From Siphonodentalium dalli (Eukaryota; Mollusca; Scaphopoda; Gadilida; Siphonodentaliidae): 64,000 nt of DNA. A program made the position numbers and the translations under genes. This document shows positions 61,311 to 64,000 of the stretch, in pieces. The DNA is taken from positions 256,847,863-256,911,862 of the forward strand of contig CP136064.1 in assembly GCA_032622095.1 (NCBI GenBank), given 5' to 3'. The notes below the pieces were generated by a model. It made no database searches. It saw nothing but the letters and a program-made list of their open reading frames with translations, and had not been told where the DNA came from. How positions within the stretch are numbered: the stretch's first letter is position 1; each line of letters starts with the position of its first letter.

Positions 61311-61471
61311 TTATCTCTTATCGTCGCCGGTTCTGGCTGCCTTCAAAGCTGATGCGTATCCCAGATACTGTTTCAAAAACATATCGTCTGTAAGAAGTCC
61401 CGCCGGAAGTGGTTGCCGGATCCGCCCCATCAGAAGAACGCGCAGAATGTCGTCCATGTTGTCGTCGCCCC
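61311..61471 (-). CDS. Hidden terminal exon of an unidentified gene
   Basis: Reading the - strand, a good acceptor (TATATCTTTCAG) is followed by 53 codons to a TAA at 61311. The peptide begins GDDNMDDILRVLLMGRI, continues RQPLPAGLLTDDMFLKQYLG and ends YASALKAARTGDDKR. Codon use is balanced and far less AT-rich than the surroundings. Acidic and hydrophobic residues alternate as in a helical domain. The exon enters in phase 1. I found no upstream exon before 64000 and no clear poly(A) signal. I do not recognise the family. It would be convergent with the CLCN6-like gene. Confidence 0.55.
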
Positions 61472-61478
61472 CTGAAAG

Positions 61479-62645
61479 ATATAATTAGAGGCATGAGTTA
61501 CCACATAAGAATTTTACATTGGCAGCCAACCTAAGGCTGGTTGTATCCATTAATTGTGACAGTACATTAAACATTTAATGTTTAAACATTTGATATCCAT
61601 ATACATACATGTATACATTGTTTTATGGGTAACCAATAAGTGGTAAGTGGGTGTCTGACCAGGTAACACATCATAGCAAAAATCACACCCATCCCGGGAT
61701 GACAGTAAAAAGTCAATGCTGAGTGACGGCCCGAAAGCTTATTGATATGTCAAATTAGGATAAGCTGAAAGAAAAATGGCCTGAAACCAATTAGACATAT
61801 AACATTTAATCACAAAGTTATGTTGGTACCAAATGTATGGATGACAAGAGAACGAAGAAGGAATCTGCAAAGCATATGGAAATAGGGGGAAAATAATGGA
61901 ATAGTGACCCAATTTTGTGCAGATACCTGATTCCTCGTTCACTTGTCATAAATTTACGACGGAGAGCAGTTGCCCGGAGTGGTTTTACGAAATTTGGAGA
62001 AAAAATTTGAACGTACGCACAGAAATATCTCAATTAATAACACCTAAAAGTAAAAATTTATAATTTATAAATGAAATCACCAAAGAAGGAAAAGAGACAA
62101 AGTCAATAAGATCTTCATCAGTTGCAAGTTGCTAACCCGTGCCATACTAAACGTATGAACACTAACTTTTCGACCTTTATGCAATCAGGGTTCCATGCAC
62201 ACGTCCAGTTACAACAATTTAAACAAAATATAATTTAGTATCGTTTTCAGCTTTGTTCTTTTGAAAAAAATGTTGAAAACAAACTATGACATGTAGTAGG
62301 CTGGCCCAATAAATACAAAAGATTATAATTTTTTCAATAAATTATTGACCAAATAATTGTTGGTGTCCCTCTAAAACGTCGAAACTGTATGAAATAAATA
62401 CACATAAAGTGCAATCCCGAACAAAATAGTGTATTTCTTGTTCCACTTCTTGTTCCAAACATGTTATCTTATACAATATAGAATACAAATAAAATGTACA
62501 ATAGGTTTCGTAAATATTAGCCTGGTACCCTGAATACATCTTTATCAAACACATCAGGCGGTGCATGATGGAGGATGTTTATGTACGCGGGACTCATACA
62601 TGTACCACACGAAAGCGCTTTAGGGCCCATCCGAAACCCAATATA
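61479..62645. other. Presumed intron of the - strand gene
   Basis: AT-rich, no repeat family or further exon recognised. Confidence 0.35.
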
Positions 62646-62905
62646 GCAACTTCCAACAACTCGTTACAACGACTTACAGGTCGTTATGACGAGTTGTCGG
62701 AAGTCGTTATAACGACTTGTAGAAATAAAAACAAGTCGATATTATTACTTGTGTATTTTTCTACAAGTTGTTATAACGACTTGTTTTTATTTCTACATGT
62801 CGTTTAAAACGACTTGCAAGTCGTTATAACGACTTTATAACGACTTGCAAGTCGTTTTAACGAGTTGTAAGTCGTTACCACGATGTGTTGGAAGTCGTTA
62901 TATCG
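62646..62905. repeat. Self-complementary AACGACTTG array
   Basis: Short units AACGACTTGTA, CAAGTCGTTATAACGACTTG and complements are strung together in both orientations. Every part can pair with another. Confidence 0.8.
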
Positions 62906-63704
62906 AGTTGTGTATTTGTATATTTGGGGCGGCGGTGTTTCGGACGGTCCTATAATTGGTACAAAAAAATCGCCCAACGCAGAAAGGTAATTATTATTGG
63001 GTAAAATGTTACCCTGCGTTTTGTCGTACGAAGACACCAGTCATGTTTACACTGTTATAATCCGAATCATCGCACTTGTTCACCCTGAAGGCAACCACCG
63101 CACCTATCTTTCGTACGAAGACTATGTGCATGTTGAATGTCAAACGATCGCGCTCGTAGGAACAATTTCTTCGCGAAACAACAACAACAAATGGGCAGTA
63201 AATCAATGGCCGGGTTATTTGGTGTCATAATTTTTCGATGTCGCAGGAGTAATTTGATTTTTGTTCCGTGGTATAACTCTGACATTCTCATACCCTCCTC
63301 TTATAAGGTGCATAATATAGCGTGCGTATATCGACCAATGACGGTAACTGAATTACAGAACATGTCGTAAGAATTAGCATTTGAGGTAAATACACAAAAG
63401 CTAATTACTGTGTTCGGCAGCCGTAACCCATTCATGACTGGAGCTGCGCTGGTGCAGCATTCAGCCATGTTAATTAGCGTCGGCTATCAGCTGAATCGAG
63501 GCAAATGCCAGGCGAAAAGAAATTTTGGTCGACTATTTTTTAGCCGAGGCAAATTTCAGAACCTGCTGATGTTTTTTGCAACTTTGAAACAATTGCTGGA
63601 GACATTGCCTTCATGTCGCACTGTGGTGTCAAATATTCATTGTTGAATGCCAAGGACTACTGAGATAACCGCGCAAGGATTATCTTGATAATCATTAATT
63701 TTAA

Positions 63705-64000
63705 CCCTTTACCCAACAAACCGGCCAAAACCGGCCAAATAAAGCTTCAACAGCCTAAACTATCTTCGGTCTGTCTCAATAGAACCATACAAATATGGAT
63801 ATCATTGGAACCGGCTCCTTGACCACATTGTGATAGTTACAGTTATACCCTGTGCCAATGCATTCTCTTATATATGCGAGTCGACCATAGGTCGCCTCGC
63901 ATATATAAGAGAATGCAATGGCCTAAAAAAAAACTTTTTTTTAACACTTTTTACCATTTTTTCTTACATTCTTTAACAATTTTATAATTTTTAATGTGTT
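63705..64000 (+). mobile_element. Class 1 MITE, cut by window end
   Basis: TTAA at 63701, terminus CCCTTTACCCAACA, first hairpin at 63851. The second hairpin lies past the end. Confidence 0.94.

Noticed and set aside
1-64000. Prophage, defence island, operon or other prokaryotic system
   Set aside because: Spliced exons, LINEs, a SINE and MITEs show a eukaryotic chromosome. No bacterial-type gene cluster is visible.

Overview
This is a stretch of animal (metazoan) nuclear DNA. It is AT-rich, has GT-AG introns, and carries several classes of eukaryotic transposon. The one clearly recognisable host gene is a ClC-6-type chloride/proton exchanger (CLCN6-like). A tRNA-derived SINE with a TCAA-repeat tail and APE-type LINEs suggest a marine invertebrate, possibly a mollusc. 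That is a weak inference.

The CLCN6-like gene runs on the + strand from at least 1514 to 44389. I placed ten short exons by homology to the family and by splice-phase continuity: 1514-1627, 2733-2914, 5773-5860, 12664-12802, 18368-18521, 19387-19549, 22582-22688, 40361-40496, 43239-43273 and 44272-44389. All junctions agree in phase and no exon contains a stop. The 5' exons lie before the window. I could not find the exons for the last CBS domain. A separate hidden terminal exon of an unidentified gene lies on the - strand at 61311-61471.

Almost everything else is repeat. From left to right: a 26/37-bp minisatellite (418-1290); a giant palindrome (2927-3913); a degraded LINE inserted in a small TIR element (6542-11857); TTAA-flanked MITEs and a minisatellite around exon 4; a LINE 3' fragment and a SINE (13.6-14.7 kb); palindromic elements (15-17 kb); a three-unit tandem duplication (about 25.0-35.8 kb) of a 3.5-kb unit with 42-bp minisatellite arrays and nested MITEs; more minisatellites and MITEs (38-56 kb); and a second degraded LINE (58.1-60.4 kb).

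The strongest structural theme is a nearly perfect hairpin of about 68 bp, present in roughly 25 copies. It usually occurs as two inverted copies inside MITEs and is shared by MITEs with different termini. One of these families is flanked by TTAA, and the window holds both empty and filled target sites for it. A different MITE end appears to supply the 3' splice site of CLCN6 exon 4. I saw no CRISPR array, defence operon, prophage or other prokaryotic system.
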